NCBI RefSeq assembly: GCF_009026145.1
Contig: NZ_WBUE01000032.1
Coordinates: forward strand, 1 to 43,335
Reading direction: 5' to 3'
Length of the DNA stretch: 43,335 bases
Source of the DNA: Hyphomicrobium sp.
GTDB lineage: Bacteria; Pseudomonadota; Alphaproteobacteria; Rhizobiales; Hyphomicrobiaceae
Position 1 is the stretch's first letter, and every line of letters begins with the position of its first letter. The position numbers were made by a program, and so were the translations under genes. Under the pieces are notes generated by a model, which was not told where the DNA came from, did no database searches, and was given only the letters and a program-made list of their open reading frames with translations. Positions 26,481 to 35,716 of this stretch are shown one piece after another.

Positions 26481-26659
26481 GGCGCGCTAGATAGCACCCG
26501 CCCCAGCCCCTAGAAAGGGGCAGTGGCTTGAGTAACCGTGCGTTTTCCGCCCGGGGCCGAAAATACCGCACATGCGGCGATTACCGCCGTCTTGACGCGG
26601 CCACATGGCCCGGCATTGAGTACCCCGCCAACGACCGCAAAAACGCCGAAGGACGCGTA

Positions 26660-28132
26660 ATGCACGTCATGAAATTCTGCGCGGCGATCGCCGCCGCCGC
26701 CATTCATTTCGGCGCCACCGACATCGCCACGGCGCAGATCGAACCCTCGCCCGCCTTCAGAGTCGAGCCGCCAAAGAAGAAGGCCGTGCGCAAGGCGCCC
26801 CCGCCCGCAGCCGCACCGGCTGCCGTGGCGCCCGCCGCTGTCGCTCCGGCCGATCCAGCGCAAGGGGCCACCCCCGCGACGACGCCAGCCGCACCCGCAG
26901 AAGCTGCTCCGGCTGCCACGCAGGCGGCCGCCGCCGCTATCTCGACCCACGGTACCAATCCGCAGAAGCGCCCGCCCTATCCGCCGCCAAAGGAGAACTG
27001 CCGCAACACCGAGAGCTTCGAATCTTGGAAGGCCCGCTTCCGCAAGGAGGCGGCGGCGCGCGGCGTCAGCCGTCAATCGATCGCCATCGTCGACGGGATT
27101 CCGCTCAGCACGCAGATCATCGGGCGCGATCGCAAGCAGGGCGCCATCTTCGTCATGAGCTTCCTCGATTTCCAGAACAAGCTGGCGACGCCCAATCGCG
27201 TGCAGTCGAGCAAGCGCAAGGTCGCCGAGCATCGCACGACGTTCGAGCGCGCGAAGGCGGAATTCGGCGTGCCCGCGTCGGTCATCACCGGCTTCTGGGC
27301 GCTGGAGAGCGACTTCGGCGCCGGCATGGGCAAGCTTCCCATCATGCCGTCCCTCGTCGCCCTCGCCTACGACTGCCGGCGCAGCGAGATGTTCACCGAG
27401 GAGCTGATCGCGGCGCTGCAAATCATCGACCGCGGCGACATGAGCCCCTCGGGCATGATCGGCTCGTGGGCGGGCGAGATCGGCCAGACACAATTCCTGC
27501 CCACGCGCTATCTCGACTACGCCATCGACTATGACGGCGACGGGCGCATCAACCTGTTCTCCAACGACGACGATGTGATCGGATCGACGGCGAACTATAT
27601 GAAGAACCTCGGTTGGCGCGCCAACGAGCCGTGGCTCGAGGAGGTGCGGGTGACGAAGGATCTGCCGTGGGACCAGGCCGACCTCGCCATCAAGCTGCCG
27701 CGCAGCCAGTGGGCCGAATGGGGCATCGAGTATCCCGACGGCAGCTCCATCCCCGCCGACAATCTCACGGCGTCGCTGCTGCTACCCATGGGGCGCAACG
27801 GGCCGGCGTTCCTCGCCTATCCGAACTTCGGTATCTACACGGAGTGGAACAACTCACTGAGCTACGCGACCACCGCCGCCTATCTCGCCACCCGCATCGA
27901 CGGCGCGCCGGCCATGTCGCGCGGCCGCGGGCAGACTAACGGGCTCGACGCACCGCAAACCAAGGAGTTGCAGCAGATCCTCGCTCGGCGCGGCTACGAC
28001 GTGGGCAAGATCGACGGGCTCGCCGGTGCCAAGACGCGCGCCGCGGTCAAGGACATGCAGATGAAGCTCGGCTTCCCGGCCGATTCCTATGCCACGCCCG
28101 AGCTGCTCGCCGCCCTCCGCCGCAGCGGCTGA
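26660..28132 (+). CDS. Lytic murein transglycosylase, MltB family, with peptidoglycan-binding domain
   Basis: 490 residues. A signal peptide (FCAAIAAAAIHFGATDIATA) is followed by a 70-residue Ala/Pro linker, the SLT_2/MltB catalytic domain (about 115-425), and a C-terminal PG_binding_1 domain (about 432-488: ELQQILARRGYDVGKIDGLAGAKT). The catalytic glutamate is Glu216 in VITGFWALESDFGAGMG, and the substrate-groove segment SWAGEIGQTQFLPTRYLDYA is intact. It cleaves glycan strands in the periplasm. The ATG at 26660 has AAGGA 7 bases upstream; the frame extends upstream to 26528 without signal-peptide sense. Confidence 0.93.
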   Translation: MHVMKFCAAIAAAAIHFGATDIATAQIEPSPAFRVEPPKKKAVRKAPPPAAAPAAVAPAAVAPADPAQGATPATTPAAPAEAAPAATQAAAAAISTHGTNPQKRPPYPPPKENCRNTESFESWKARFRKEAAARGVSRQSIAIVDGIPLSTQIIGRDRKQGAIFVMSFLDFQNKLATPNRVQSSKRKVAEHRTTFERAKAEFGVPASVITGFWALESDFGAGMGKLPIMPSLVALAYDCRRSEMFTEELIAALQIIDRGDMSPSGMIGSWAGEIGQTQFLPTRYLDYAIDYDGDGRINLFSNDDDVIGSTANYMKNLGWRANEPWLEEVRVTKDLPWDQADLAIKLPRSQWAEWGIEYPDGSSIPADNLTASLLLPMGRNGPAFLAYPNFGIYTEWNNSLSYATTAAYLATRIDGAPAMSRGRGQTNGLDAPQTKELQQILARRGYDVGKIDGLAGAKTRAAVKDMQMKLGFPADSYATPELLAALRRSG

Positions 28133-28151
28133 CCTTGCGCTTAGCACTCCT

Positions 28152-28298
28152 CTGTCATCCCGGAAGCCGACGCGTAAGCGGAGGCTATCCGGGACCCAGC
28201 GCCATGAGCGGCGCAGCCTCATTAGATTGAGCTTCGCGCTTCTCTCCTGGGTCCCGGGTCTTCGCTCGGCATACCGCCTCGCTCGCCCGGGATGACAG
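28152..28298. repeat. Intergenic palindromic element, TGTCATCC type, copy 1
   Basis: Terminal 12-bp inverted repeats CTGTCATCCCGG (28152-28163) and CCGGGATGACAG (28287-28298) enclose a second pair, CCGGGACCCA and TGGGTCCCGG. The element fills the gap between the convergent MltB-like and ndh genes. A related element lies at 33754-33845. It belongs by appearance to the widespread palindromic intergenic repeats of Hyphomicrobiales. Confidence 0.8.
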
Positions 28299-28312
28299 AA
28301 CGGCGGCACGCT

Positions 28313-29698
28313 TCAGTGCAGCTTGACGACGGGCTCGGTACGGCGCGTGAGCGACCGCGACAGCGTGTCGAGCGCCACCTTCCATGGCCCGTGTAGCGCC
28401 ATCTCGTGCATCTTGTAGAGCGAGCGGTACATCAGGCGCGCGAACAAGCCCTCGATGAAGAAATTGCGACCGACGATGAAGCCCATGAGGTTGCCGACGG
28501 TCGAGTACTCGCCGAGCGAGACGAGCGAGCCGAAGTCGCGATAGTGGAACGGACGCAGCGGCTCGCTCTTCAGCTTGCGCTGGATCTCCGTGTAGAGATG
28601 CGAGGCTTCCTGGTGCGCGGCCTGCGCGCGCGGAGGAATGGGGGTGCTGGCGCCCTTCGGCACGAGGTACGCGCTGTCACCCAAGGCAAATATGTTGGGG
28701 TCGCGCGTCGTCTGCAGCGTGTCGGTGACGATCAGCTGATTTGAGCGGCTCACCTCGAGCCCATCGAGCTTGCCCAGGACATCCGGCCCTTTCACGCCCG
28801 CGGCCCAGACGACGAGCTCGGATGGGATGAAGGCGCCGTCGGCGAGCTTCACGCCCTCGGCGGTTACCGCCGTCACGCGCGATCCGGCTCGGATATCGAC
28901 CTTCAACTTGCGCAGCGTCTCCGCCACCGCATTGGCGATGCGCTCGGGCAGCGCCGGAAGAATGCGCGGCGCAGCTTCGATAAGCGTGATCTTGATATCG
29001 TTCTCCGGATCGATCTTGTCGAGGCCGAAGGCGACGACGCCGCGCGCCGTTTGATGCAGCTCGGCGGCAAGCTCGGTGCCGGTGGCGCCGGCACCGATGA
29101 TGGCGACGTCCAGCTGGCCGGGGCGGATCGGCCCCTCCTGCGCGTAGGCGCGCACGCAGGCGTTGATCAGGCGCCGGTTGAAGCGCTCGGCCTGCTCCGG
29201 CGTATCGAGCATGATGGCGTGTTCCTTGACGCCCGGCGTGCCGAAGTCGTTGCCGACGCAGCCGATGGCGATGACGAGGATGTCGTAGCGGAACGATCTG
29301 ACCGGCGTGATCTCGCGCCCGTCCTCGTCGTAGGTGGCGGCGAGGTAGACGAGCTGCTTTTTGCGGTCGATGCCGGTCATCTCGCCGTAGCGGAACTTGA
29401 AGCCGTGCCAGTAGCCTTGCGCCTGGTATTCGATCTCGTGCTGCGCCGTATCCATGCTGCCGGCGGCGATTTCGTGCAGCAGCGGCTTCCAGACGTGCGT
29501 GCGCGAGCGCTCGATGAGCGAGATCTGCGCCGATTTCTTGCGCCACCAGCGGTCGCGGCCGAGCTTGTCGCCGAGGCGCGTCGCCAACTCCAGACCGCCG
29601 GCGCCGCCGCCGACGATGATGATGTGCGGCAGGTCGCTGTCACCGCCGCCGACCGGCATTACCTTGGTTGTCGCGGGAACGGTCGTCATCTCGGTCAT
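28313..29698 (-). CDS. ndh: Type II NADH:quinone oxidoreductase
   Basis: 461-residue single-subunit flavoprotein that passes electrons from NADH to quinone at the inner membrane without pumping protons. It shows an FAD-binding IIIVGGGAGGLELATRLG near the N-terminus, an NADH-binding IIGAGATGTELAAELH (about 175-190), and a second FAD site FALGDSAYLV. The C-terminal membrane-attachment region has FIEGLFARLMYRSLYKMHEMAL. The start at 29698 adds about 25 residues ahead of the Rossmann strand, a bit long. The small membrane protein gene lies upstream on the same strand. Confidence 0.93.
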   Translation of the reverse strand: MTEMTTVPATTKVMPVGGGDSDLPHIIIVGGGAGGLELATRLGDKLGRDRWWRKKSAQISLIERSRTHVWKPLLHEIAAGSMDTAQHEIEYQAQGYWHGFKFRYGEMTGIDRKKQLVYLAATYDEDGREITPVRSFRYDILVIAIGCVGNDFGTPGVKEHAIMLDTPEQAERFNRRLINACVRAYAQEGPIRPGQLDVAIIGAGATGTELAAELHQTARGVVAFGLDKIDPENDIKITLIEAAPRILPALPERIANAVAETLRKLKVDIRAGSRVTAVTAEGVKLADGAFIPSELVVWAAGVKGPDVLGKLDGLEVSRSNQLIVTDTLQTTRDPNIFALGDSAYLVPKGASTPIPPRAQAAHQEASHLYTEIQRKLKSEPLRPFHYRDFGSLVSLGEYSTVGNLMGFIVGRNFFIEGLFARLMYRSLYKMHEMALHGPWKVALDTLSRSLTRRTEPVVKLH

Positions 29699-29833
29699 CG
29701 CGGAGCGCCTCTTGGGATCAAAACCTACGGGCCGACGCGCTTATAGCACCGGCCAGCCCGCGGAGCGCTAGCGTCGGGCTTATCGATTCCATAGCGGGGC
29801 GCAGTGCGGCACGCCGCCGAGCGGCACGTGACG

Positions 29834-29995
29834 CTACGGCGCGGGCGCAGGAGGCGCCTCGGACGACGCCGCGGCGGGCGCTTCTGGCGTTGCCGGCCCC
29901 GTGGCGAAGGGAAGATCGGCGAACACGAACGTGTAGGCGAGCGCTGCCAAGATGCAGGCGATGAAGCCGAACATGAGTAGCTTGCGATTGTCCAT
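29834..29995 (-). CDS. Small single-pass membrane protein
   Basis: 53 residues: MDNRKLLMFGFIACILAALA begins a hydrophobic segment ending YTFVFADLPF, followed by an Ala/Pro/Glu-rich tail (PEAPAAASSEAPPAPAP). The ATG at 29995 is chosen because the preceding in-frame stretch is Arg/Gly-rich and unlike the core. It lies between pheT and ndh on the same strand. Family and function are not recognised. Confidence 0.65.
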   Translation of the reverse strand: MDNRKLLMFGFIACILAALAYTFVFADLPFATGPATPEAPAAASSEAPPAPAP

Positions 29996-30082
29996 CGGTG
30001 CCGATCCTCCGCGCACGAGTCGAGTATTGCCCGCGCGACCACGAAGCACGCAATGTGCTGAAAAACCACTAAGCGGCGCCGC

Positions 30083-32515
30083 TCAGGAGCGGATCTCGCC
30101 GCCCGTCGCCGCCTTCACCGCCGCCGCGACTTTCTGCGCCACCGCCTCGATCTCCTTGTCGGTCAGCGTCTCGGCCGTCGGTTGCAGCGTCACCTCGATG
30201 GCGAGCGACTTCTTGCCTTCCTTCTCAAGCGCGCCGCCCTCGAAGACGTCGAACACTGAGACCTCGCGAATCAGCGCCTTGTCGGCGCTGGCGGCGGCGC
30301 GCACCACATCGCCCGCGGGCACGCCACGATCGAGCACAAAGGCGAAGTCGCGGCGTACGGGCAAGAGGTCGTTGGCCTCGAGGCGCGGCTTGGCGCGGCT
30401 CTTGGCCTTCTGCGCCGGCAGTGCGTCGAGAAAGATCTCCAAGGCAGCGACGGGGGGCGCCACGTCGAGCTCCCTCAGCGTTGCCGGATGCAGCTCGCCG
30501 AAGTGGGCGAGGACGGTCTTGGGGCCGAGGCGCAGCGTGCCCGAGCGGCCGGGATGATACCAGGCCGGCGCATCGCGCGTGATCTGCGCCTTGGCGGGAT
30601 CGAGGCCGAGCGCAATGAGCACCGCGAACACATCGGCCTTGGCGTCGAATACGTCGACCTCTCTTGCCACGCCGTCCCAGTAGCGCCCGCTGCCACCGAC
30701 CTTGGCCGTGCCGGAACGCACGCCTGAGGCCGACAGGTACTGATCGTCCGCCTTCTCGCCGCGGTACGCTTGCCCGAGCTCGAACAGCGCCGCGTCAGAA
30801 AAGCCGCGATTGCGGTTGCGCTTCAGCGCCGCGAGTAGCCCAGGGAGCAAGCCGGGGCGCATCGACGACATCTCGACGGAGATGGGATTGGCGAGCTCCA
30901 GCGCCGCCGCGCCGCCACCGAACGCTTTTGCCTCTGCCGCCGGGACGAACGACCAGGTGATCGCCTCGACGAGTCCGCGGGCCGCCAGCGTGCGACGCGC
31001 GCGACGGGCGCGCTTCTGGCGCTCGGTAAGCACCGGGCGGGCGACGCCGGCGGGACGCGGCATCGGCGTCGCCGGCACGCGCTCCAGGCCAGCGATGCGC
31101 ACCACCTCCTCGACAAGGTCAGCGACCCCGTGAATATCAGGCCGCCAGGTCGGCACCGCCACCTTCGCCGACTTGCCCTTGCCCGTCACCGTGCAGCCGA
31201 GCCTTTCGAGGACCGCCTTGATCTCGGCGTCCTTGATCTCGAGCCCGGTGAGCTTGCCGACGCGCGCATAGTCGAAGTCGATGACGCGCTTCTCGACGGG
31301 CGGCTTGCCGGCGACCTTCGCCTTCGACGGCTCTCCGTCGGCGAGCTGCAAGATCATGTCGGTGGCGAGATCGAGACCGGGAAGCACGGAAGCCGGATCG
31401 ACGCCGCGCTCGAAGCGATAGCGCGCGTCCGTCACGAGGCCGGTCTTGCGCCCGGTCGCCGCGGTGCGGGCAGGATCGAAGTAGGCGCACTCGATCAGCA
31501 CGTTGACTGTTGCGTCGGTGGAGCCGGAGGCTTCGCCGCCGATGACGCCGCCGAGACCGAGCGGGCCATTATCGTCGGCGATGACGCACATCGTCTCGTC
31601 GACCGCGTACTCCTTGCCGTCGAGCGCAAGGAGCTTCTCGCCCGCCTTGCCGAGGCGCGCGCGCACGGCGCCCTTCAGCTTGTCGGCGTCGTAGACGTGC
31701 AAGGGGCGCCCGCGGTCCTGGCTGATGTAGTTGGTCACGTCGACGAGCGCATTGATCGGCCGCAGCCCGACCGCTTTCAGACGCTGCTGCAGCCAGGCGG
31801 GCGACGGCCCGTTCTTGACCCCGCGCACATAGCGCCCGGCGAACACGGGGCAGGCGTCGGCCGTGTCCTTACTGAACTCGAGCTTGATGTTGACGGGTGA
31901 GTCGAACTCGCCTTCGACGCCTTCGATCTGCGGCTCGGGTTTCAATTTGCCGAGACCGGCGGCGGCGAGATCGCGCGCGATACCGCGCACGCCGGTGCAA
32001 TCGGGGCGGTTGGGGGTCAACTTCACCTCGATGACCGGATCGGCGAGGCCCATGGCCTCGGCGTATTTCTCGCCGACGCTGGAAGCCATGTCGGGCGGCA
32101 GCTCGATGATGCCCTCGTGCGCGTCGGACAGCTCGAGCTCGCGCTCCGACACGAGCATGCCGTTGGAGACGATGCCGCGCACCGGCTTCTTCTCCAACGT
32201 GATGCCGCTGCCGGGGATGTAGGTGCCGAGCGGCGCGAATACCGCGACCATGCCGGCGCGCGCGTTCGGTGCCCCGCACACGACCTCCACGGGCGGCTTG
32301 CCCTTGGCGATCTCGACTTGCACGACGCGCAACCGGTCGGCGTTGGGGTGCTGCTTGGCTTCGAGAACGCGCGCGATGGTGAAGGCGGCGAGCTTCGCCG
32401 CCGGATTGTCGATCGACTCGACCTCGAGGCCGATGGCCGACAGCTTCGCCTCCAGTGCCTCGAGCGATGCGTCGGTGTCGAGATGGTCTTTCAGCCACGA
32501 CAGCGTGAATTTCAT
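30083..32515 (-). CDS. pheT: Phenylalanyl-tRNA synthetase beta subunit
   Basis: 810 residues, full length for a bacterial PheT. It starts MKFTLSWLKDHLDTDASLEAL, then an EMAP-like tRNA-binding domain (VVCGAPNARAGMVAVFAPLG), B3/B4 editing domain (PLHVYDADKLKG), B5 and catalytic-like domain, and a C-terminal FDX-ACB domain (FAFVLDRGVPAGDVVRAA, FDVFEGGALEKEGKKSLAIEVTLQP). With PheS it charges tRNA-Phe. It follows pheS with a 133-base gap containing a repeat element. Confidence 0.98.
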   Translation of the reverse strand: MKFTLSWLKDHLDTDASLEALEAKLSAIGLEVESIDNPAAKLAAFTIARVLEAKQHPNADRLRVVQVEIAKGKPPVEVVCGAPNARAGMVAVFAPLGTYIPGSGITLEKKPVRGIVSNGMLVSERELELSDAHEGIIELPPDMASSVGEKYAEAMGLADPVIEVKLTPNRPDCTGVRGIARDLAAAGLGKLKPEPQIEGVEGEFDSPVNIKLEFSKDTADACPVFAGRYVRGVKNGPSPAWLQQRLKAVGLRPINALVDVTNYISQDRGRPLHVYDADKLKGAVRARLGKAGEKLLALDGKEYAVDETMCVIADDNGPLGLGGVIGGEASGSTDATVNVLIECAYFDPARTAATGRKTGLVTDARYRFERGVDPASVLPGLDLATDMILQLADGEPSKAKVAGKPPVEKRVIDFDYARVGKLTGLEIKDAEIKAVLERLGCTVTGKGKSAKVAVPTWRPDIHGVADLVEEVVRIAGLERVPATPMPRPAGVARPVLTERQKRARRARRTLAARGLVEAITWSFVPAAEAKAFGGGAAALELANPISVEMSSMRPGLLPGLLAALKRNRNRGFSDAALFELGQAYRGEKADDQYLSASGVRSGTAKVGGSGRYWDGVAREVDVFDAKADVFAVLIALGLDPAKAQITRDAPAWYHPGRSGTLRLGPKTVLAHFGELHPATLRELDVAPPVAALEIFLDALPAQKAKSRAKPRLEANDLLPVRRDFAFVLDRGVPAGDVVRAAASADKALIREVSVFDVFEGGALEKEGKKSLAIEVTLQPTAETLTDKEIEAVAQKVAAAVKAATGGEIRS

Positions 32516-32531
32516 CTGCGGCTCCCAAATC

Positions 32532-32639
32532 CCCTCTCCCCATCCTTCATGGGGAGAGGGTTAGGGTGAGGGGCAGATGCTCGCTCCACACAAGCGGCTG
32601 CCCCTCACCCCGCCCTCTCCCCCGCACGCGGGGAGAGGG
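32532..32639. repeat. Inverted duplicate of a hairpin repeat between pheS and pheT
   Basis: Two copies of one unit face each other. Each unit is a hairpin CCCTCTCCCC/GGGGAGAGGG (32532-32560 and 32613-32639) flanked by GGGTGAGGGGCAG (32564-32576) or its complement CTGCCCCTCACCC (32598-32610), a 13-bp match. They may fold into a large cruciform-like RNA within the pheST message. Confidence 0.8.
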
Positions 32640-32648
32640 AGAATGCAT

Positions 32649-33731
32649 TCAACCCGACAGGCCGCCGGACAGCGTCGGCACGTCGAGCACCGAGAACCCG
32701 TAGTGGCGCAGCCAGCGCAAGTCGCCCGAGAAGAACGCGCGCAGGTCGGTGAGCCCGTACTTCAGCATGGCGATGCGATCGAGACCCATGCCGAAGGCGA
32801 AGCCCTGATACTTCTCCGGATCGAGGCCGCAATTCCTCAGCACGTTCGGATGCACCATGCCGCACCCGAGAATCTCCAGCCACTGCCCCGGTTTGCCGAT
32901 CGCCTCGGCGCCGATGTCGACCTCCATCGACGGCTCGGTGAACGGGAAGTGCGAGGCGCGGAAGCGCATCTTCACCTCGTCCACCTCGAAAAAGGCCTTG
33001 CAGAACTCCTCCAGCACCCACTTCAAGTGCCCCATGTGGGTCTCTTCGTCGATGACGAGGGCCTCGATCTGATGGAACATCGGCGTGTGCGTCTGGTCGC
33101 TGTCGCAGCGGTAGACGCGTCCCGGCGCGATGACGCGGATCGGCGGCTTGCTCGCCAGCATGGTGCGGATCTGCACCGGGCTGGTATGCGTGCGCAGCAA
33201 CAGACGGGATCCATCCTCTTTCGGCTGGAAGTAGAACGTGTCGTGCTCCTGCCGCGCCGGATGCTCGGGCGGAATGTTGAGCTTGGTGAAGTTGAGGTCG
33301 TCGGTTTCGATGTCAGGACCCTCGGCGACGGCAAAGCCCATGTCGGCGAAGATCTCGACGCACTCGTCGTAGACCTGGCTCACGGGGTGGATGCGGCCGT
33401 CGGCGACGGCGCCGAGACGTACCGGCAAAGTGACGTCGGCGCGCTCGCTGGCGAGGCGCTGCGATAGTGCCTCGCCTTCCAGCGCGACCTTGCGCGCTTC
33501 CAGCGCCTCAGAAACGCGCGTCTTGATCTCGTTGACCGACTGGCCGAAGCCCTTGCGCGCCTCGGGCGGCAGCGTGCCCAGCGTCTGCATCAGCTCGGCA
33601 ATGCGGCCCTTCTTGCCGAGCACGGCAATGCGCACCTGCTCGATGGCGGCGAGATCGCCGGCACCTGCAATAGAGGCCAGCAGCTCGCGCTCGAGCCCCT
33701 TCAAATCTGAGCTTTGGGCGACAGAGGTCAT
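32649..33731 (-). CDS. pheS: Phenylalanyl-tRNA synthetase alpha subunit
   Basis: 360-residue class II aminoacyl-tRNA synthetase subunit. It has the N-terminal coiled coil ([20 protein letters not shown]), motif 2 region ([25 protein letters not shown]) and motif 3 ([16 protein letters not shown]). The ATG at 33731 begins [12 protein letters not shown]; a GTG at 33749 would add six residues, but the GTGGAG there reads better as a ribosome site. It heads the pheS-pheT pair downstream of rplT. Confidence 0.97.
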   Translation of the reverse strand: MTSVAQSSDLKGLERELLASIAGAGDLAAIEQVRIAVLGKKGRIAELMQTLGTLPPEARKGFGQSVNEIKTRVSEALEARKVALEGEALSQRLASERADVTLPVRLGAVADGRIHPVSQVYDECVEIFADMGFAVAEGPDIETDDLNFTKLNIPPEHPARQEHDTFYFQPKEDGSRLLLRTHTSPVQIRTMLASKPPIRVIAPGRVYRCDSDQTHTPMFHQIEALVIDEETHMGHLKWVLEEFCKAFFEVDEVKMRFRASHFPFTEPSMEVDIGAEAIGKPGQWLEILGCGMVHPNVLRNCGLDPEKYQGFAFGMGLDRIAMLKYGLTDLRAFFSGDLRWLRHYGFSVLDVPTLSGGLSG

Positions 33732-33753
33732 GTGCGAGCGGAGCTCCACTCTC

Positions 33754-33845
33754 TGTCATCCTCGGCTTCATGCCGAGGATCCATATATCCGCTTGCTCCG
33801 GCGCAAGGGGCGAGATGGATCCTCGGGACAAGCCCGAGGATGACA
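33754..33845. repeat. Intergenic palindromic element, TGTCATCC type, copy 2
   Basis: Terminal 12-bp inverted repeats TGTCATCCTCGG (33754-33765) and CCGAGGATGACA (33834-33845). Within it are two hairpins, CTCGGCTTCATGCCGAG and CCTCGGGACAAGCCCGAGG, and an ATGGATCC/GGATCCAT pair. It fills the rplT-pheS gap and ends 14 bases from the rplT stop, so it may act as a terminator or processing site there. Confidence 0.8.
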
Positions 33846-33859
33846 CCTAGGGCGGCACC

Positions 33860-34228
33860 TTAAGCAGCGGCCTTCTTGACGGCGGCGGCGGCCTGATCCG
33901 CCAGCGCCTTGAACCCAGCGGCATCCTTGACGGCGAGATCAGCCAGCACCTTGCGGTCGATCTCGATGCCCGCCTTGTTGAGGCCGTCGATAAATCGACC
34001 GTAGGTCAGCCCGTGCTCGCGCACGGCGGCATTGATGCGTTGGATCCACAGCGCCCGGAAGGTGCGCTTCTTACGCTTGCGGTCGCGATACTGGTACTGC
34101 ATGGCCTTTTCGACGGCCTGCTTCGCGACGCGGATAGTGTTCTTGCGGCGGCCATAGTAGCCCTTGGCGGCCTTCAGGACTTTCTTGTGCTTGGCATGGG
34201 CGGTGACGCCGCGCTTGACGCGTGCCAT
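33860..34228 (-). CDS. rplT: 50S ribosomal protein L20
   Basis: 122 residues: [20 protein letters not shown], then a typical basic helix and [25 protein letters not shown]20 is an early-assembly protein and, in many bacteria, the translational repressor of its own operon. It has an Ala/Lys-rich C-terminus. It follows rpmI by 53 bases. Confidence 0.98.
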   Translation of the reverse strand: MARVKRGVTAHAKHKKVLKAAKGYYGRRKNTIRVAKQAVEKAMQYQYRDRKRKKRTFRALWIQRINAAVREHGLTYGRFIDGLNKAGIEIDRKVLADLAVKDAAGFKALADQAAAAVKKAAA

Positions 34229-34281
34229 GGAACTGCTCCTTCAAACGACGTTGTGCGGATGCTGGCGAGCCTTGGCTCTGC

Positions 34282-34482
34282 TCAGCGGGCGTAGGGCATG
34301 TACTTCTTGACGATCTTGGCGTCAGACTCGTTCAGCACCATGGTGCCGCGCGCCTGGCGAATGAACTTCGCGTGGCGCTTGATCATGCCGTGGCGCTTGC
34401 CCTGGGCGGCGGCTTTCACCTTGCCCGTTCCCGTCATCTTGAAGCGCTTTTTGGCGCCGCTCTTGGTCTTCATCTTGGGCAT
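34282..34482 (-). CDS. rpmI: 50S ribosomal protein L35
   Basis: 66 residues, the usual size: [20 protein letters not shown] at the start and [15 protein letters not shown] at the end. The ATG at 34482 has AAAGGA 8 bases upstream. The 15-codon extension to 34527 is rejected. Confidence 0.97.
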   Translation of the reverse strand: MPKMKTKSGAKKRFKMTGTGKVKAAAQGKRHGMIKRHAKFIRQARGTMVLNESDAKIVKKYMPYAR

Positions 34483-34596
34483 TTGGCTCGATCCTTTCTC
34501 CACGCGCGGCGGCCCTAATTCACGCAACCGGCGCTGGGCCGATGGGAAACGTCCCCCGATTGGGGAGGAGCCGCCTTGTTGAGGCTGTCAAAGCAT

Positions 34597-34630
34597 AAAA
34601 GCCGCCACGGCATGCCCCGCCGGGCGGCTT
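34597..34630 (-). terminator. Terminator or attenuator upstream of rpmI-rplT
   Basis: On the minus strand AAGCCGCC-CGGC pairs with GCCG-T-GGCGGCTT (34599-34611 with 34619-34630), a 12-bp stem with one bulged base and a 7-base loop, followed by TTTTATG. A TTGACA (34586-34591) lies just after it and could be the -35 of a separate rpmI-rplT promoter, but no -10 was seen at the right spacing. An L20-controlled attenuator is another reading. Confidence 0.6.
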
Positions 34631-34694
34631 CGGCGCCCTTATACGGGCGCGGCCAGCAAACGGCAAGCGGTCTGCGCGCCGATTTTTCGGCCGT

Positions 34695-35135
34695 TTACTG
34701 CTTCTGGCAGACCCGGAAACCGGTGGGATCGTCGTAGCAGTAATCGCGGGCGCAATTGCATTCCTCATCGCCCCCGCCGCCATCGGCCGCCGGCGGCTCC
34801 TTGCAGGCTTCCGCCCCGGGGTCGAGCTGACAGCGGAAGCGCACCACCGCAGGCGCAGCGGGCGTGGCCGGCTGGGGAGCGGCCACGGGAGGCGGGACGA
34901 CGGGCGTCGGAAGCACCGGTGTCGGCAACGCGGGCGGCGTGAGCGTTGGCGCCATCGGAGGATGTGGGGGCGGCATCGGCTTTAGCCCGGCGCCGCCGCC
35001 TATGCCCCCGCCCGGCGGCCTGACGACCTGCGCGGCGACGTGTGGCGCAAGACCCGCCGTCACCATAACGAACAACGCGGCCACCGGCAGCAGCCGGTGA
35101 CCGCGCGTATGCGAACGTCCGATGTCGTTCGGCAC
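34695..35135 (-). CDS. Proline-rich, cysteine-containing exported protein between infC and rpmI
   Basis: Family not recognised. 146 residues from a GTG at 35135, which has GGGGAGG 5 bases upstream. A signal peptide (LLPVAALFVMVTAGLAPHVAAQ) precedes a Gly-rich then Pro/Ala-rich low-complexity linker of about 60 residues with VPPPV/LPTPV repeats. A short C-terminal module carries six cysteines (RCQL, EACKE, ECNCARDYCYD, VCQKQ). It is 41 bases past infC and probably shares its transcript; the terminator at 34597-34630 then closes the unit. A secreted or envelope role is inferred only from the signal peptide and cysteines. Confidence 0.72.
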   Translation of the reverse strand: MPNDIGRSHTRGHRLLPVAALFVMVTAGLAPHVAAQVVRPPGGGIGGGAGLKPMPPPHPPMAPTLTPPALPTPVLPTPVVPPPVAAPQPATPAAPAVVRFRCQLDPGAEACKEPPAADGGGGDEECNCARDYCYDDPTGFRVCQKQ

Positions 35136-35176
35136 CCCTACCTCCCCCTGCGGGAACCGGCGCCGAGACGAGCCGG

Positions 35177-35716
35177 CTACCTCGGCGCCAGCACCATCAC
35201 CATCTGCCGGCCTTCCAGGCGCGGCTCGGATTCGACCTTGGCGATCGGCTCCAGGTCGCCCTTCACTCGCTGCAGCACTTCCATGCCGAGCTGCTGGTGC
35301 GCCATCTCGCGGCCGCGGAAGCGCAAGGTGACCTTCACCTTGTCGCCCTCCTCGAAGAACCTTTTGATCGAGCGCATCTTCACGTCGTAGTCGTGATCGT
35401 CAATGGCGGGGCGCATCTTGATCTCTTTGATCTCGACGATCTTCTGATGCTTGCGCGCCTCGGCCGCCTTCTTCTGCGCTTGATATTTGTATTTGCCGAA
35501 GTCGAGGATCTTGCAGACGGGGGGGTCGGCTTCCGGTGAAACCTCCACAAGATCGAGGCCGGCCTTGACGGCCCGCTCGAGTGCGTCGGCGTGGCTTACG
35601 ACACCAACGTTCTGCCCATTCTCGTCGATCAGTCGTACTTCCTTGACCCGAATGGCATCGTTGATCCGGGGCCCGGATGGCTCGCGCTCGGGCGCGGCTC
35701 GCATTGGTCGGCGGAT
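35177..35716 (-). CDS. infC: Translation initiation factor IF-3, probable ATC start
   Basis: 179 residues. Both IF-3 domains are complete: [17 protein letters not shown] in the N-domain, [20 protein letters not shown] in the linker, and [23 protein letters not shown] to [10 protein letters not shown] in the C-domain. The first ATG in frame is at 35704, but AGGAG lies 19 bases before it. An ATC at 35716-35714 lies 7 bases after AGGAG and makes the protein begin (I/M)[12 protein letters not shown], as alphaproteobacterial IF-3 proteins begin MRRP. Rare AUU/AUC/AUA starts are characteristic of infC and allow IF-3 to repress its own translation. Confidence 0.93.
   Translation of the reverse strand: MRRPMRAAPEREPSGPRINDAIRVKEVRLIDENGQNVGVVSHADALERAVKAGLDLVEVSPEADPPVCKILDFGKYKYQAQKKAAEARKHQKIVEIKEIKMRPAIDDHDYDVKMRSIKRFFEEGDKVKVTLRFRGREMAHQQLGMEVLQRVKGDLEPIAKVESEPRLEGRQMVMVLAPR

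Noticed and set aside
26510..27493. A 327-codon minus-strand frame over the MltB-like gene
   Set aside because: Arg/Gly-rich shadow of the transglycosylase coding sequence, without recognisable motifs.
32577..33467. A 296-codon plus-strand frame over pheS
   Set aside because: Antisense shadow; PheS motifs on the minus strand are complete.
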